This document shows, one piece after another, positions 46,601 to 56,981 of a stretch of 64,000 bases of DNA. The translations under genes were made by a program, and so were the position numbers. The stretch is from Diplodia intermedia. Lineage: Eukaryota > Ascomycota > Dothideomycetes > Botryosphaeriales > Botryosphaeriaceae. Position 1 is the stretch's first letter; the number at the start of each line of letters is the position of its first letter. The notes beneath the pieces are model-generated. The model saw only the letters and a program-made list of their open reading frames with translations, searched no databases and was not told where the DNA came from. The DNA lies in NCBI GenBank assembly GCA_021495925.1, contig JAKEKT010000011.1:62001-126000 (forward strand). The letters are read 5' to 3'.

Positions 46601-48671
46601 TTTCAGCGCCAACGTTCAAAGGATACTACTAACGGCCCGACACACCTGCTAGGACTGCCTCACTTACGTCCCACCAGCCGACACCCTCTACACCTTCATG
46701 GCTTGGAGCGGACGTGGAAGAGATGGTGTGTGCGACACTCCTGTTCAGCACGTTTCACGCTGTCTGGATATGAATGATCCTTGTTGGGTCCTCATTCTTG
46801 CCCCGGTTTACAATATAATACGTCCATTCAGTGCATTCTTGGTTCCCTTGATCTCTGCGTAGTACCGTGATTTGCGTACTACTTTTCTTTTCAGCTCGTG
46901 GTCAAGCCTGTCTGGCTCTATCTGATTCCGGACGCTACTCCGTACGGAAGGGCCACACTCCATTTCCCCACACCCTTGTTTCTCGTCTCGGGTCTGACCG
47001 CCCATGTGGTGGCAACGGCGATCTTGCCGAAGCCTCGTTCCAAATCCAGTAAACGCAGACGACGCTATGGACGGCCTTATAGCCTGACCTTATCTTGACC
47101 GCGATCGAGATTTGGCTGGCAATCGCATACATAAGGAAGCTCTTGAACGATCTGCTCCCTTGGTCTTGACCAATTTATCGATGCTCGCCCGGAGCCCCAC
47201 TCTTCCTGGGATCAAACTGGATGCCACGTACGGAGTAGGTATACGGCATCCCCACAGAGCCGTTGGAGATGCGGCCGAGACTCGGAATCCGGACTCTAGG
47301 CACGGTTGCGGGTTTCTATGCATGAACCGCATCGAACACCCAGCACACCAAAACCCTGACCCTCGCCATTGAGACACGGTCCTCCAGAAGCCAGGGACTA
47401 AAGCGTGGCATCGCAGCGGGCTCTGGAGGGCAACGGACTTTCGCATCACATTTGACGTCGTGCTGAAATGCGAGATACGCCATTACGCCGGCGCCGAAAT
47501 CCTCTCAAATTGCTGCACGCCGAAGGCCTACGTTGGTTGTAGATGGGTGTCGAACACCGTGGAAAGAGAACAGGACTCTAGACTTACACCGCAATTCAAC
47601 GCCCTAAGTTTCATTTCACAAATCCTGCTCTAGCACATCACCTCTCATGGGATGGCCGTTTTCGATGTCGCGAATACTCGTCAATTTGCCATGCACATTT
47701 CACCAATCAAGTCTTTGACCGCACAGTGCAGAATGCTGAATATCTGACATTGCGTGCACAGGGTAGATGCGACTGCGGAACCTGTGCCCGGTTTCCCATG
47801 CTTCAATATTCCTTCCAGAACTTGCTTCAGTCCTCTCTTTGCAGATTCCCGTCTGTGACTGCACGTATGATCCAATACCCTATCCTCTCGGTTTCCCAGA
47901 TGGGTCCACTTCGGAACCTTTGTCGCAACAGCGTAAAGAAGAGCCCAGCGCCTCTGCTGCTCCTGGTGCTGCTGGGAGAGGATGTTCTGCTGCACTTCAG
48001 TGGCGTTGGTAATCTCTTTACACATAGTGAGTAGGGATACTTATTTGTTGGCATGCCGAAAACTTGATGAACACGTGAATGTTTGGGCGCTTCTCTGTAC
48101 GTAAATGTTTAAGCACTAGTCATGTACTAATCTCAATTGCTGCTGAAAAATCTAGTAGAATACTTTTAGGCCGCAATCTCCAGGCAAACCTTCCGAAAAG
48201 TTCGATCATGCGAGCTTCAGCCAGTTGGTCCTCAGCGGAGCCACAGGCTCAACTGCACTAGCAAAAGAACCACGCTCCCTTAGGTAAGAAAGTCTATCCT
48301 GAGCATCATTTTCCCGTCACTCGTACTCCGTTCGCGTTTTTCTTTTCCGAAGTGTATCCCCCCGCTAACAGAAAAAGGAGAAAGTTTGTGAACCAAAAGC
48401 ATAAGAAAAGGTATCAGCAGCGGAGCCGCTAACGCCTGTGTTGTTTGAGAAAAAAGCCTCTCGAAGAAACAGGGAACAAAGCAAAAGAGAACCGTCAGTC
48501 AGCCGCGTTGAGTTTGTCCGGGAAAGGGGACATCGGACAAAAGATCCGCGTTGTCCGTTCCTGCAAACCTGGTCTGAGCGATCGTTTTCCTCTCCTTTTC
48601 CCTCCTCCCTTCCATACCGTTCTCCAATCCGCTAGCGGTAAGTGTCCTCGGAAGAGTGGTTTGTTACAACC
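43646..48671. other. 5-kb gene-poor interval
   Basis: The longest stretch without a supported gene. Frames are short and no reverse transcriptase, transposase or terminal repeat motifs were seen. One minus-strand frame at 47681-48025 has a coding-like first half (see findings). Confidence 0.45.
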
Positions 48672-49819
48672 TTAGCGTGTGTTCATGCGGCGGTGGCCCA
48701 AAAAACCAGCACCAGCATCACCACCGTTCTGGCTGCCATCGTTGTCCTTGTGAGTGTTGTAGAACTTGGCAAGATCATTCCCCATGGCGTCTGGGTTTTG
48801 CAGGAAGTGGCGAATCAGGGCCTCGATCTCGGCGTTGGAGCCCGTAGCGAGGATGTTGCCGATGTCAATGTTGGTATTGTTGGCGCGGAAGCCCTCGCCA
48901 ATGGTGGCCTGCGCAGCGGTGGGGGTGTTTGCGGTGTTGGCGCTGGCCTGGCCCGGGACGAAGCAAGCAGTGGCCGGGTCGCCCATCCGCGAAGCGGGGC
49001 GAACGGCAGCCTGCTGCTGCTGCTGCTGCTGCTGCTGCGGGATACCAAAGGCTGGAGGGGCCTGGAAGAAAGCGCCGTTGTGGTTGTTGTTGTTGAAGTT
49101 CGAGCCGTTGGCGTAGCGGGTGGGTCCATTGACGAACGGGTTGGCGTTGTCGGCGCCGGCTTGGCCGGGGGTGAAGAACGCAGTAGCAGGGTCGCCCATG
49201 CGGGAAGCGGGACGGACGGCAGTTTGATGCTGCTGGGTGGCAAAGGTCGAAGGAAACTGGGAGTGAAAGCCGTTGGAGAAGTGCGAGCCGTTGACGGAGG
49301 AGGTGTTGCTACTGGCGTAGTTACCCTTGGCGAAGTTACCGTTGGCGCCATTGCCATTGGCATAGCTGCCGTTGACGTAGTTGCCATTGGAGTTGCCGTT
49401 GGCGTAGGTGCTGTTGGTGAAGCTGCTGACAGGGTTGTTCCTGAGCGGCGTGGGGGAGCCAATGGGGACAAGAGCCTGGGACATGGAGGAGCGAGCGGAG
49501 GCGGGACCCGACGAGTCGACAACGGACGAGCCGCGGCTGCCACTGAGCTGGCGCCGGTGCTGGTTGTGAGCGCGCGGCGCCGCGGGCGGCGGCATGACAT
49601 GGTCGTCGTAGCGAACACCGCCGTCGCGCCAGATCTGGACGAGGCTGCGCTGGTCATGGTACAGGTCTGTATCTAATGTGTCGGTCACCCAAGAAGAATG
49701 GAATGCGGCCAGAGCTTACGCTTACCAGTGACGCTGCAAAGAGCTTCCTTCTGCTGCTCGGTCATTTTGGGGACGTCTTTGGGATGGTGCTTGCCGGTGC
49801 GCCTGGTGTCTCTATCCAT
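48672..49819 (-). CDS. Asn/Gln-rich hypothetical protein with duplicated RPASRMGDPATA motif
   Basis: Exon 1 49819..49726, intron 49725..49667 (GTAAGC..CAG, 59 bp), exon 2 49666..48672; 362 aa. The N terminus is structured-looking and spans the intron (HHPKDVPKMTEQQKEALCSV, then TDLYHDQRSLVQIWRDGG), and is probably the conserved domain. It is followed by Ser-rich sequence, repeated [Y/F]xxGN units (about 119-149), and two copies of AVRPASRMGDPATA..F.PGQA (about 181-206 and 252-277) separated by Asn- and Gln-runs. The C-terminal part has ATGSNAEIEALIRHFLQN, a short helix. Composition is prion-like or condensate-prone. No function can be assigned. Confidence 0.8.
49008..49039 (-). repeat. CAG/CTG repeat encoding poly-glutamine
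   Basis: About nine CTG units on the plus strand encode the Q-run in the N/Q-rich protein; a likely length-polymorphic site. Confidence 0.85.
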
Positions 49820-50968
49820 GTTGGCTGACACGTAAAGGTAGATGCGAACGCAGAACAAATGTTGCGTTGAAGCGGAGCAGTCGTGCCGGTCGGATGGTGG
49901 GGTGGAGAGGGAAAAGGTAGGAGGGAGGGCGGAGGAGCGGTTGTGCCTACTTTATGACGCCACGCGATGGGCGACGCGCCGGCGGGCACGCGTGCAGGCA
50001 GACTTGCAGCTTGTAAGCGGTTGGGTCACCTGGTTGGCTATGGAATCACTTTGACCGACACAATCATTTCTAACTCGTACCTGCAGCAAAGCATGTCTTA
50101 CCTTTCATCACCACTACATGTTCCGTAACTTGGACGAGATATTCCGGTTTTCCGTCCTGACTTCACCTCATCGAGGATGCTACAGCCATTCGCCCGCCAA
50201 ACACGACAACTTCAGCAGCTAAAATACTACAGGTATGCGCCGGCTTTGGGTGTATTTCTTCTCATCTCAGATTCCTTCACCTGTTGCGCTCCGTAACATG
50301 ATCAGCTACCGATGGCCAATTCAAGTCGGCGTAGTCGGCATGACTAAATCTCTCCAGCGCGTCCACACAGGGGAGTCCTCCAGTAAGCCTTTGAATACAG
50401 CTTGAAAGGCGGAACGTGCTATAGGGCCATCTTCGGAAGCATCCGTTCAAGGGGCGTCCCCCAATTGGTCACTCCGCACGCTGAACCATTTCAGTCGAAG
50501 AGGAATTAAGGGGAGCATTGTCGTCATTTCGCGCGAGACAGCGAGAGCAGCTTCATTTCTCCATTCCTGCCAAAGCATCCCGCTCTTGAACAAAGGCCCA
50601 CCTGCCAGCCTGCGCGTAGCATCTCAACAAGACTCAACACCATGCATACATATATTGACATGTTCCGGGGTTGGTCGGGTTTGGCGGGAAAAGGAGGACG
50701 CGAGGGGCTGAAAGGCGACAGGCAGATCTTCCCTTCACGGCGATCGACTGTGCTGCTCAGCTGATGGTCGAAAGGCAGCGCGTGGCCCGGGAGTCTGTGG
50801 ATGGCGGGTCCGCCTCACCTCCGCAGCCGCACGTGCCGCCGTCGGCAACCACCTGCACCACGTCAAGACGGCCATGTCACTTGAAATACACCCGGCGCGC
50901 CGACCTCGCAGGAGAGGCTCATTACCTCGGGGCAGGGCCAGGAGGCTCAATGGCAACCACGCAACAAC
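49820..50968. promoter_or_regulatory. Divergent promoter region (N/Q-rich protein / APH-like kinase 1)
   Basis: 1.15 kb between divergent start codons. No TATA or specific binding site could be assigned. Confidence 0.4.
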
Positions 50969-52738
50969 ATGGCCAGCATCAAGAGACTGTTTGCCTGCCT
51001 CGACGACGCCGATGACGCCGCAGCCCCCCGCCCCCAAGGGTCCAGCCGATCTGCAGACAGCTCCGCTAAAAAGCCACGCCTATCGGCCCTGCGCAGGCTC
51101 TCTCAAAAGCTTCGCCGCAACCCTGTCGCCCCAACCCGCAGCTTCAAGGGCCCGACCGACCACACTCCCCATGTCCGCGACCATGCCAGCCCCGACGGCG
51201 ACCCCACCTGCGCCGACCGCCGCTGGGGTCCCATCCTCTCCATCCCAGATGACGCGCTGGTCAGCCTGGTGCAGCTGTTCACCTTCTCGACCCTGAGCAA
51301 GTCGGCCACGGCCATCACCGTGCTCGCCCGCACCAACGGCCGCGACAATGCCGTCTACACCCTCCAGTACAGCTGCCCGCACCCGACCAAAGTCTGCGTG
51401 CGCATCCCCGCCTGCGGCTGGGGCGACCGCTGGCTGCCGTCCGACCAAGACGCCCTCCGCAATGCCGCCCTCACCATGCGCTACCTCCGCAATCGCTCGC
51501 GCCTGCCCGTCCCGGACGTCCTGCAGTACGACACCACCTTCAACAACGCCCTCCAAGCCCCCTACATCCTGATGTCCTATGTCGAGGGCCGCCCGCTGTC
51601 CGACGTCTGGTATGACACCAGCACCCCCACCGCCATCACCCTCGAGGAAAAACGCCAAAACGCCCTCCACTCCCTCGCCGTCGCCGCTGCCTCCCTCCGC
51701 TCCCTCACCTTCCCGCAGATGGGCCCGCTCCTTTTCCACGCCGCCAACGGCGACCACCCGGACCAACATCCCTACGTCGACGCTGCCGTCATGGCCCCCT
51801 TCGGCCGTGCGCCATCGAAGGAGGGAGCGGAGGAAAAGGACCCGCAGCACGACGACCAGCACTTCTCCACGCCCGAGCACGACTCGCGCGCCTTCTTCTT
51901 CAGCTGTCTCGACGCGGCGCGCACCTACGCCATCGCGCGCGAGCGCACGGCCGAGGTGCGCGGCGTCTTCAAGATGTGGCGGTTGCTGATGGAGGAGATG
52001 CCTTGGCCGGGATACTACAACTCTTCCTCTGCCAACACCAAAACCAGCAGAACCAACACCAAAACCAGCAGGACCACCACCATCACCAGCAGCACCGCCA
52101 CCACCGTCGGCGAAATCGGCGAGTACGAGCACCCACCCGGGAACGGAGACGAAACCGAAAACGGCACCGGCGAGACCTTCGCCCTCGCGCCGCCCGCCGA
52201 CTTCGACGCCTCGAACATCCTCGTCGACCCGCGCACCGGCGCCGTCGTCGGCGTCGTCGACTGGGACGGCCTGGAGACGCAGCCGCTCATGCTCGGCTGG
52301 GCGGCCTGCCCGGATCTGCTGGCCGTCGACTGGACGCGCGGGGTGTCGTGGCCACGGCGGCCGCCGTACTCGCCGAGCATGACGACGGCGACGACGACGA
52401 ACGCGATGACGATGATGATGATGGAGGATGGGCGGGGGTGGGACGCGTATCGGGCGGACTACGCGGCGTATCTGCGGCAGGCCGTGAGGCGGGACGGCGG
52501 AGGGGACATGGAGGATGGGGCTCTGTGCGAGTTGTACGCGCGGAAGGGGCACTTGTATCAGGCGGTCCTGAGGAGTCTGGATGACTTGGACCGCATGCGG
52601 GAGGTGCTGGACCGCGTGTTGGAGGTGACGCTGCCGCGGGTGCGGAGGGCGGAGCTGGTCGCGCTTGTGGGGGAGGCGGGGTTGAGTGTGGAGCAGGAGA
52701 GGTTTATCAGGGGGAGGTTTAGGGAGTTGTTGACGTGA
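50969..52738 (+). CDS. APH-like (aminoglycoside phosphotransferase fold) kinase, paralogue 1
   Basis: Single exon, 589 aa, from ATGGCCAGC. After a basic disordered N terminus (about 1-80), the kinase-like fold begins at WGPILSIPDDALVSL. It includes a strand KVCVRIPACGWGDRW, then RSRLPVPDVLQYDTTFNNAL, the hinge-like ILMSYVEGRPLSDVW, and the catalytic loop PPADFDASNILVD with D411 and N416. The metal-binding DWD is at 431-433 (VVGVVDWDG). The loop lacks the His of the usual HxD. Residues about 356-376 are a threefold 7-aa repeat. Fungal APH-like proteins are a large family of mostly unknown substrate. GC3 is very high compared with paralogue 2. No antibiotic resistance should be inferred. Confidence 0.88.
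   Translation: MASIKRLFACLDDADDAAAPRPQGSSRSADSSAKKPRLSALRRLSQKLRRNPVAPTRSFKGPTDHTPHVRDHASPDGDPTCADRRWGPILSIPDDALVSLVQLFTFSTLSKSATAITVLARTNGRDNAVYTLQYSCPHPTKVCVRIPACGWGDRWLPSDQDALRNAALTMRYLRNRSRLPVPDVLQYDTTFNNALQAPYILMSYVEGRPLSDVWYDTSTPTAITLEEKRQNALHSLAVAAASLRSLTFPQMGPLLFHAANGDHPDQHPYVDAAVMAPFGRAPSKEGAEEKDPQHDDQHFSTPEHDSRAFFFSCLDAARTYAIARERTAEVRGVFKMWRLLMEEMPWPGYYNSSSANTKTSRTNTKTSRTTTITSSTATTVGEIGEYEHPPGNGDETENGTGETFALAPPADFDASNILVDPRTGAVVGVVDWDGLETQPLMLGWAACPDLLAVDWTRGVSWPRRPPYSPSMTTATTTNAMTMMMMEDGRGWDAYRADYAAYLRQAVRRDGGGDMEDGALCELYARKGHLYQAVLRSLDDLDRMREVLDRVLEVTLPRVRRAELVALVGEAGLSVEQERFIRGRFRELLT
52034..52096 (+). repeat. 21-bp tandem repeat in APH-like gene 1
   Basis: Units 52034-52054 and 52055-52075 are nearly identical (NTKTSRT each); 52076-52096 is a degenerate third copy (TTITSST). 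In frame, located in the insertion before the catalytic loop. Confidence 0.85.
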
Positions 52739-53203
52739 GTGAGATGAGGGTAATCTGTGGTGGGATTGATGGGTAGAGGGCCGGAAAATGGGGAAATGGG
52801 GAGGAGATGGGATGCATCGCTTGCGGAGACCACTTGTTTGCTATAGCTTTACATTTGCGCCAAGAACCCCAAAACTAATGGCATTCCTCGCAGTCGAAGG
52901 TCGGCTGTCAGTGTGTTGTCACTATGAAAGACGTCGTAGCAAGGTAGCACGGGCGGTTTGTGGTGCGAGACATTGTCTCAGTAGACCAGGGCAAAGAACA
53001 GAGCCGAGGACCCTTTTTTTTTTTTCTCAAACACTGTTGATTGCAGCAAACCATACACCTTTTCTCAAGCGAAACTCGGTGCAGAAAGACTCATCTGCGA
53101 TTCAAATTCTCCTAAATAGAATCGATGTCTGCTTCGCGGTCTCTCTCTTTTCTTGCTCGCTTTAGCGGCACCTCCATCCCAGACCTATTCGTCTCAGATT
53201 GCT

Positions 53204-53404
53204 TCATTGGAACTTTCTATGCTTGTACGCTTCATCCACCGCTCTGTTGTAGCCTTTGAAGTAGCAATGTTTTTGGCAGCCGTGCCGGGGCGAAAAGAGA
53301 CGTTCGCAGCCCCCGAATTCGCAGAGGAGCTGGTGCCTTTTCTGTACGCAGTAGAGCTTAAACTGATCGCTTGCACTTGTTGCTGCAGCGGGGATGGCTA
53401 GCAT
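53204..53404 (-). CDS. Possible small Cys-containing protein, 66 aa
   Basis: A minus-strand frame with a true ATG at 53404 encodes 66 aa with cysteines at 19, 28, 33, 43 and 47 and coherent sequence (LLCEFGGCERLF, GCQKHCYFKGYNRAVDEA). The start gives only a short hydrophobic N terminus (MLAIPAAATSAS). The same frame is open and hydrophobic just upstream (SFFPLLLLMLAIP), so the signal peptide may begin in an undetected upstream exon. It lies alone between two APH-like genes on the opposite strand. No family recognised. Composition supports coding more than chance, but without a complete gene model it stays tentative. Confidence 0.35.
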   Translation of the reverse strand: MLAIPAAATSASDQFKLYCVQKRHQLLCEFGGCERLFSPRHGCQKHCYFKGYNRAVDEAYKHRKFQ

Positions 53405-54333
53405 GAGAAGAAGAAGGGGGAAGAATGAACAGGGGTGTAGACGAGACAGACGAACCAGTGATGGATTTTTCTCTTTCCGCCGGTCCTGCCGACGCTGCTG
53501 CGAGTTATCTCTTGCGGCATGGTAGCAGATGTGTGTATATTGTTCCTTTGTGGCAACGGGGCCAGGCTCAGGGATGCACCCAGCTGAATTTATGCGTGGG
53601 GTCCGGAGCAGTACATTTTGAAAAGCCTTGGAAGATCAGAGTGGAAAACAAGGAGTGGTGGGTGAGTTGATCGGTTGGCATGGTGACGGAATAACAGTGG
53701 GTATATAGATCCAATCCGCCACTTCCTTTGCTATCCAGCTAATGACGGCTACGTGGTTCAATGGTTTACCGCCCACGATTCCTAGGCAACGCTTGAGGGA
53801 TAAAGCGTACGGATAACGAAAAACGGAGATGGCCCCTCGTGTCTCCGTTCTGTAGCGCCACTGCACATACGACCGGCTTAGGGAATCTTGCGGGGTCTCG
53901 CCCATGTAGCCAGCCGTGCGGTACTGTCAGACCTGGGTTCAATTCCCTGCGGCAGCAGCTTCAGTTTTGCCATTTTTTTTTTGCTGGTCGGTCGAGAGGT
54001 CGAGCGTACATGGAGTTTTGACTGCCACCCACCCGCCCTGTCAGTCCGACCCTGTCAGGCCGACCGACACTGGAAGTTCCCACACACGTGTGAGCTTAGA
54101 AGAGAACATGTAATATGGAGACTTTGATAGCCTTGGAGGAGACGGTATATTGGCATCCCTGGGCGCCTCTTTGCATAGCAGTGGAGCTCTCGAAGCTTCC
54201 ACCATGCCTTCGAGACGACATGATCCAGATCTGAGATGCATCGATGGTGACGAGCTCGGCGAGGGCAGTCTCGGTTGCTCTGCACTCGGCGCTGGCGTAA
54301 GGCAAGCGGGCCCAACCACGGCACTGTAGTGGC

Positions 54334-54340
54334 TATAAAG
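54334..54340 (+). promoter_or_regulatory. TATA box of APH-like gene 2
   Basis: TATAAAG about 215 bp upstream of the start codon, preceding a pyrimidine-rich stretch that may contain the transcription start. Confidence 0.5.
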
Positions 54341-54554
54341 CGGCTCGGCTCCTCCCTCTTCGCCTCCGCAGTCCTTCCCCCATCATCGAGCCAGAAGCCA
54401 CCTCCCGTCCTCCGTCGGACCCGCGCACTAACCGGGGAAAGCCCTCGGGCGAATAGCGGGGTCACCCTTGGACCCTTCCTTTCCCGCTGCCGTCGCACCT
54501 GCCCGCCTCAACTCCGGATCCGACTTGGCAAATTCAAGCCACTTCTAGAAAGCG

Positions 54555-56252
54555 ATGGCGAGACACCAAACCTCGGGCGGCGCTCGCTCGCGCACCAAGC
54601 TCAAGCGTGGGCTGCACTCGTTGAAGTACAACATCGCCCACGCCTCTGCCGCCACCTCTTCCACCACCCTGGTTCCCTCCCAGCCCGGCAACTCCCTCGT
54701 CGACTCAGAACGCCAAACGGGCTGCCTAGCTGTCATGTATCGCATTGCACGCCTGCCGCATCGAAACAAGAAGAAGGAGCCCCCACCGCCGAAGCACCAT
54801 GTAGCCGGCTCCTCCCATGGCTCCGACGAGACCGACCCCAAGTGGGGCCCCATCTTCGGCCTATCCGACGAGTCGCTTGCGGACCTCGCTCTAGACATCG
54901 CCTCCAACATCTCCTCGATTCCGAAGTGCCTTCTCCCCGACAGCTCCAGTGTCAAGGTCGTTGCCAAGATGAATGGCTACAACAACTGCGTCTTTGTCCT
55001 CGAGTATCAGGAAGGCGTGAAGGTCTGCGTACGTGTCCCGGCCAGTGGCTGGGAGGGCAAGTGGAGCGAGGCCGACGTCGATGCGCTCCAAGTTCAGGTC
55101 CGCACACTGCAGTACATTTCGCGACACACCAACTGCCCCATCCCCGAGATCATTAGCTATGACACCACCTTCAACAACGCCATCCATTCTCCGTATGTCG
55201 CCATGACTTATATCGAGGGCCGGTCTGTCGAAGATCTGTGGTACGATGACACCGGCCCCCTGCCGCTGGAGGAAATACGCCAAAACATCCTCCGCTCAAT
55301 GGCCAAGGCCGTCTCCGAGCTGCGCACTCTCACCTTCGACAAGATGGGAACCCTCCAGTTTGGCGCTGAGCAAGACGACAACCCCACAATTGGCCCATTT
55401 GTCCTCCTCAACTTCGGGGCTAGCCGCACTTCCAGCTTCATGAATTACATTAGTGAAATGGACAAAAATCCGTTGTCCGACTCACGGGCCTGGCTCCGCG
55501 GTCGGCTCGAGGAGTGGAGGAGGGAGGAGATGCAGCCCTCCGACGACAACCCCTGCCAAGTAGGGCCTGCTCGTTACCAGAAAATTGGAATGTATCGCCT
55601 CTTCTCCATGCTGCTGGACGAATTCCCCGGTCCAGAAGACGGTGAGGAGAAGTTCGTGCTCGCACCGCCCGACTTCGACTGGCAGAACATCCTGGCAGAT
55701 GACAACGGCAACGTCATGGCCATCCTCGACTGGGACCGGGTCGAAACGCTGCCGCGCTATCTGGGCTGGTCCACGTTCCCCGAATTTCTTTTCAGAGACT
55801 GGGAGCCAAACGGCTGGTATGTGTGGCCGCACTGGGTTGACAAGGTCATGTCGCCCATGGAGTACGACAGGTACCGCACCGATTATGCCCGTTTCATGAC
55901 GGAGGCTTGTGGCGGAGAGGGCGATTGCAAGTACACGGCCAAGTCTCATATATTCGAGCAGATCGCGTTTGCCATCGGCCGGACTCATTACATGGACGGT
56001 GTCCTTCGGAGGGTCCTTTCGACCACGCTTCCGCAGGTCAACGCCAAGATTGTCTTGCAGTACATCGGCGAGAAGGGGCTCGATCCGGCGCAGGAGGACC
56101 AAATCAGGCACGAATTCAAGACGCTGCTTGCTTGCGGAAAGGAAGGAGCCGTTTGTGAAGGGATGATGGTTCAAACGACGATTGTCTGTGCACCTCCGTC
56201 GGCGCTGCTGGAGAAACGAAGTGGAGAGACGGGCTGTACTGAAGAGGGCTAG
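54555..56252 (+). CDS. APH-like (aminoglycoside phosphotransferase fold) kinase, paralogue 2
   Basis: Single exon, 565 aa. Alignable with paralogue 1 over most of its length: WGPIFGLSDESLADLALDIA, VKVCVRVPASGWEGKW, YDTTFNNAIHSPYVAMTYIE and GRSVEDLWYDD. The catalytic loop is LAPPDFDWQNILADD (D373, N378) and the metal site is ILDWD (D392). The HxD histidine is replaced by Pro. Conserved C-terminal helices include LDPAQEDQIRHEFKTLL, matching LSVEQERFIRGRFRELL in paralogue 1. Substrate unknown; these fungal proteins are not known to act on aminoglycosides. The pair is on the same strand with 1.8 kb between, consistent with an old tandem duplication. The last 45 residues are unlike paralogue 1. 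Confidence 0.9.
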   Translation: MARHQTSGGARSRTKLKRGLHSLKYNIAHASAATSSTTLVPSQPGNSLVDSERQTGCLAVMYRIARLPHRNKKKEPPPPKHHVAGSSHGSDETDPKWGPIFGLSDESLADLALDIASNISSIPKCLLPDSSSVKVVAKMNGYNNCVFVLEYQEGVKVCVRVPASGWEGKWSEADVDALQVQVRTLQYISRHTNCPIPEIISYDTTFNNAIHSPYVAMTYIEGRSVEDLWYDDTGPLPLEEIRQNILRSMAKAVSELRTLTFDKMGTLQFGAEQDDNPTIGPFVLLNFGASRTSSFMNYISEMDKNPLSDSRAWLRGRLEEWRREEMQPSDDNPCQVGPARYQKIGMYRLFSMLLDEFPGPEDGEEKFVLAPPDFDWQNILADDNGNVMAILDWDRVETLPRYLGWSTFPEFLFRDWEPNGWYVWPHWVDKVMSPMEYDRYRTDYARFMTEACGGEGDCKYTAKSHIFEQIAFAIGRTHYMDGVLRRVLSTTLPQVNAKIVLQYIGEKGLDPAQEDQIRHEFKTLLACGKEGAVCEGMMVQTTIVCAPPSALLEKRSGETGCTEEG

Positions 56253-56981
56253 AGCATTTGTCCATGTATGATTTCTTTTCGGTAGTCGGGCATCAGCGAT
56301 TCAGGGAGAGAGGCGTCCGGAGACTAGCGGCGGCGGAGAGCGGCGACCAACGAGGGAGCGGTCTGCCGACGGCGGAGCGTGGGCCGCAACGTCACTCCTG
56401 ACCTCACCTGTGACTTCACGCGCTCTCGCAACACCCTGGGCCGATTCGACCAACAGTTCCAGACCCGGCCGCAACCTTATTTCTAGACCAGCAATGAAAA
56501 GAGTATCCATCCTGTGCCAATATGCACCTTGTTGCACGCAATGCAGGCGGCGGCTACGCCAGGGAAGAACCGACGCGGCAGAGCGGCACGGCGCACGCTG
56601 CGGCTCGACTTGCCGACACCGTTAGCTGGATTGCCCCATCAGGCAATACGATTACTCATTGATACTCGACATGGCGTTCTGTGGGGTTCGACGCGATCCC
56701 CACACGCCTCGACGCCATTTTTTTTCGCTCGCCTCTTTTCATCCCTTTCTCTTCTCGTCTTTTACCCCGCCCATATAAGACTCTGCCCTGCCCCCCGCTC
56801 CAAGCCTCTCGTTTCCAAGGTGCGGCCTCGCGGAGTGTGATAGCACTCGTTGAATGATAGAGAAGCGGATCTGTGAGATAGACTTCTTCTTGAAAGAGCA
56901 AGGATCGTAGGTGGTTTCCGATTGCGCAACTTTATCCGAGAAAATACCACCACCCCGGCCATCCGCATAAGTCCAGGGCGA
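56253..56981. other. Intergenic region / MFS promoter
   Basis: 729 bp between same-strand genes. The right part carries a TATA box; the left part is the 3' flank of the kinase gene. Confidence 0.55.
56775..56780 (+). promoter_or_regulatory. TATA box of the MFS transporter gene
   Basis: TATAAG about 205 bp upstream of the start codon, after a pyrimidine-rich tract. Confidence 0.5.

Larger units (their letters stand above)
52739..54554. other. Intergenic region between the APH-like paralogues
   Basis: 1.8 kb. Contains T12 at 53014-53025, the small Cys ORF on the minus strand, a B-box-like sequence near 53934 followed by T10 (53973-53982), and the promoter of paralogue 2. Confidence 0.5.

Noticed and set aside
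51080..52552. 490-codon minus-strand open frame
   Set aside because: Antisense to APH-like gene 1; it results from extreme G/C in third positions and has Gly/Val/Arg-biased, domainless sequence.
53881..53985. Possible tRNA gene: GGTTCAATTCC-like B box followed by a T10 terminator
   Set aside because: No acceptor stem pairs with the sequence after the T arm, the T stem has a mismatch, and no A box lies at normal spacing.
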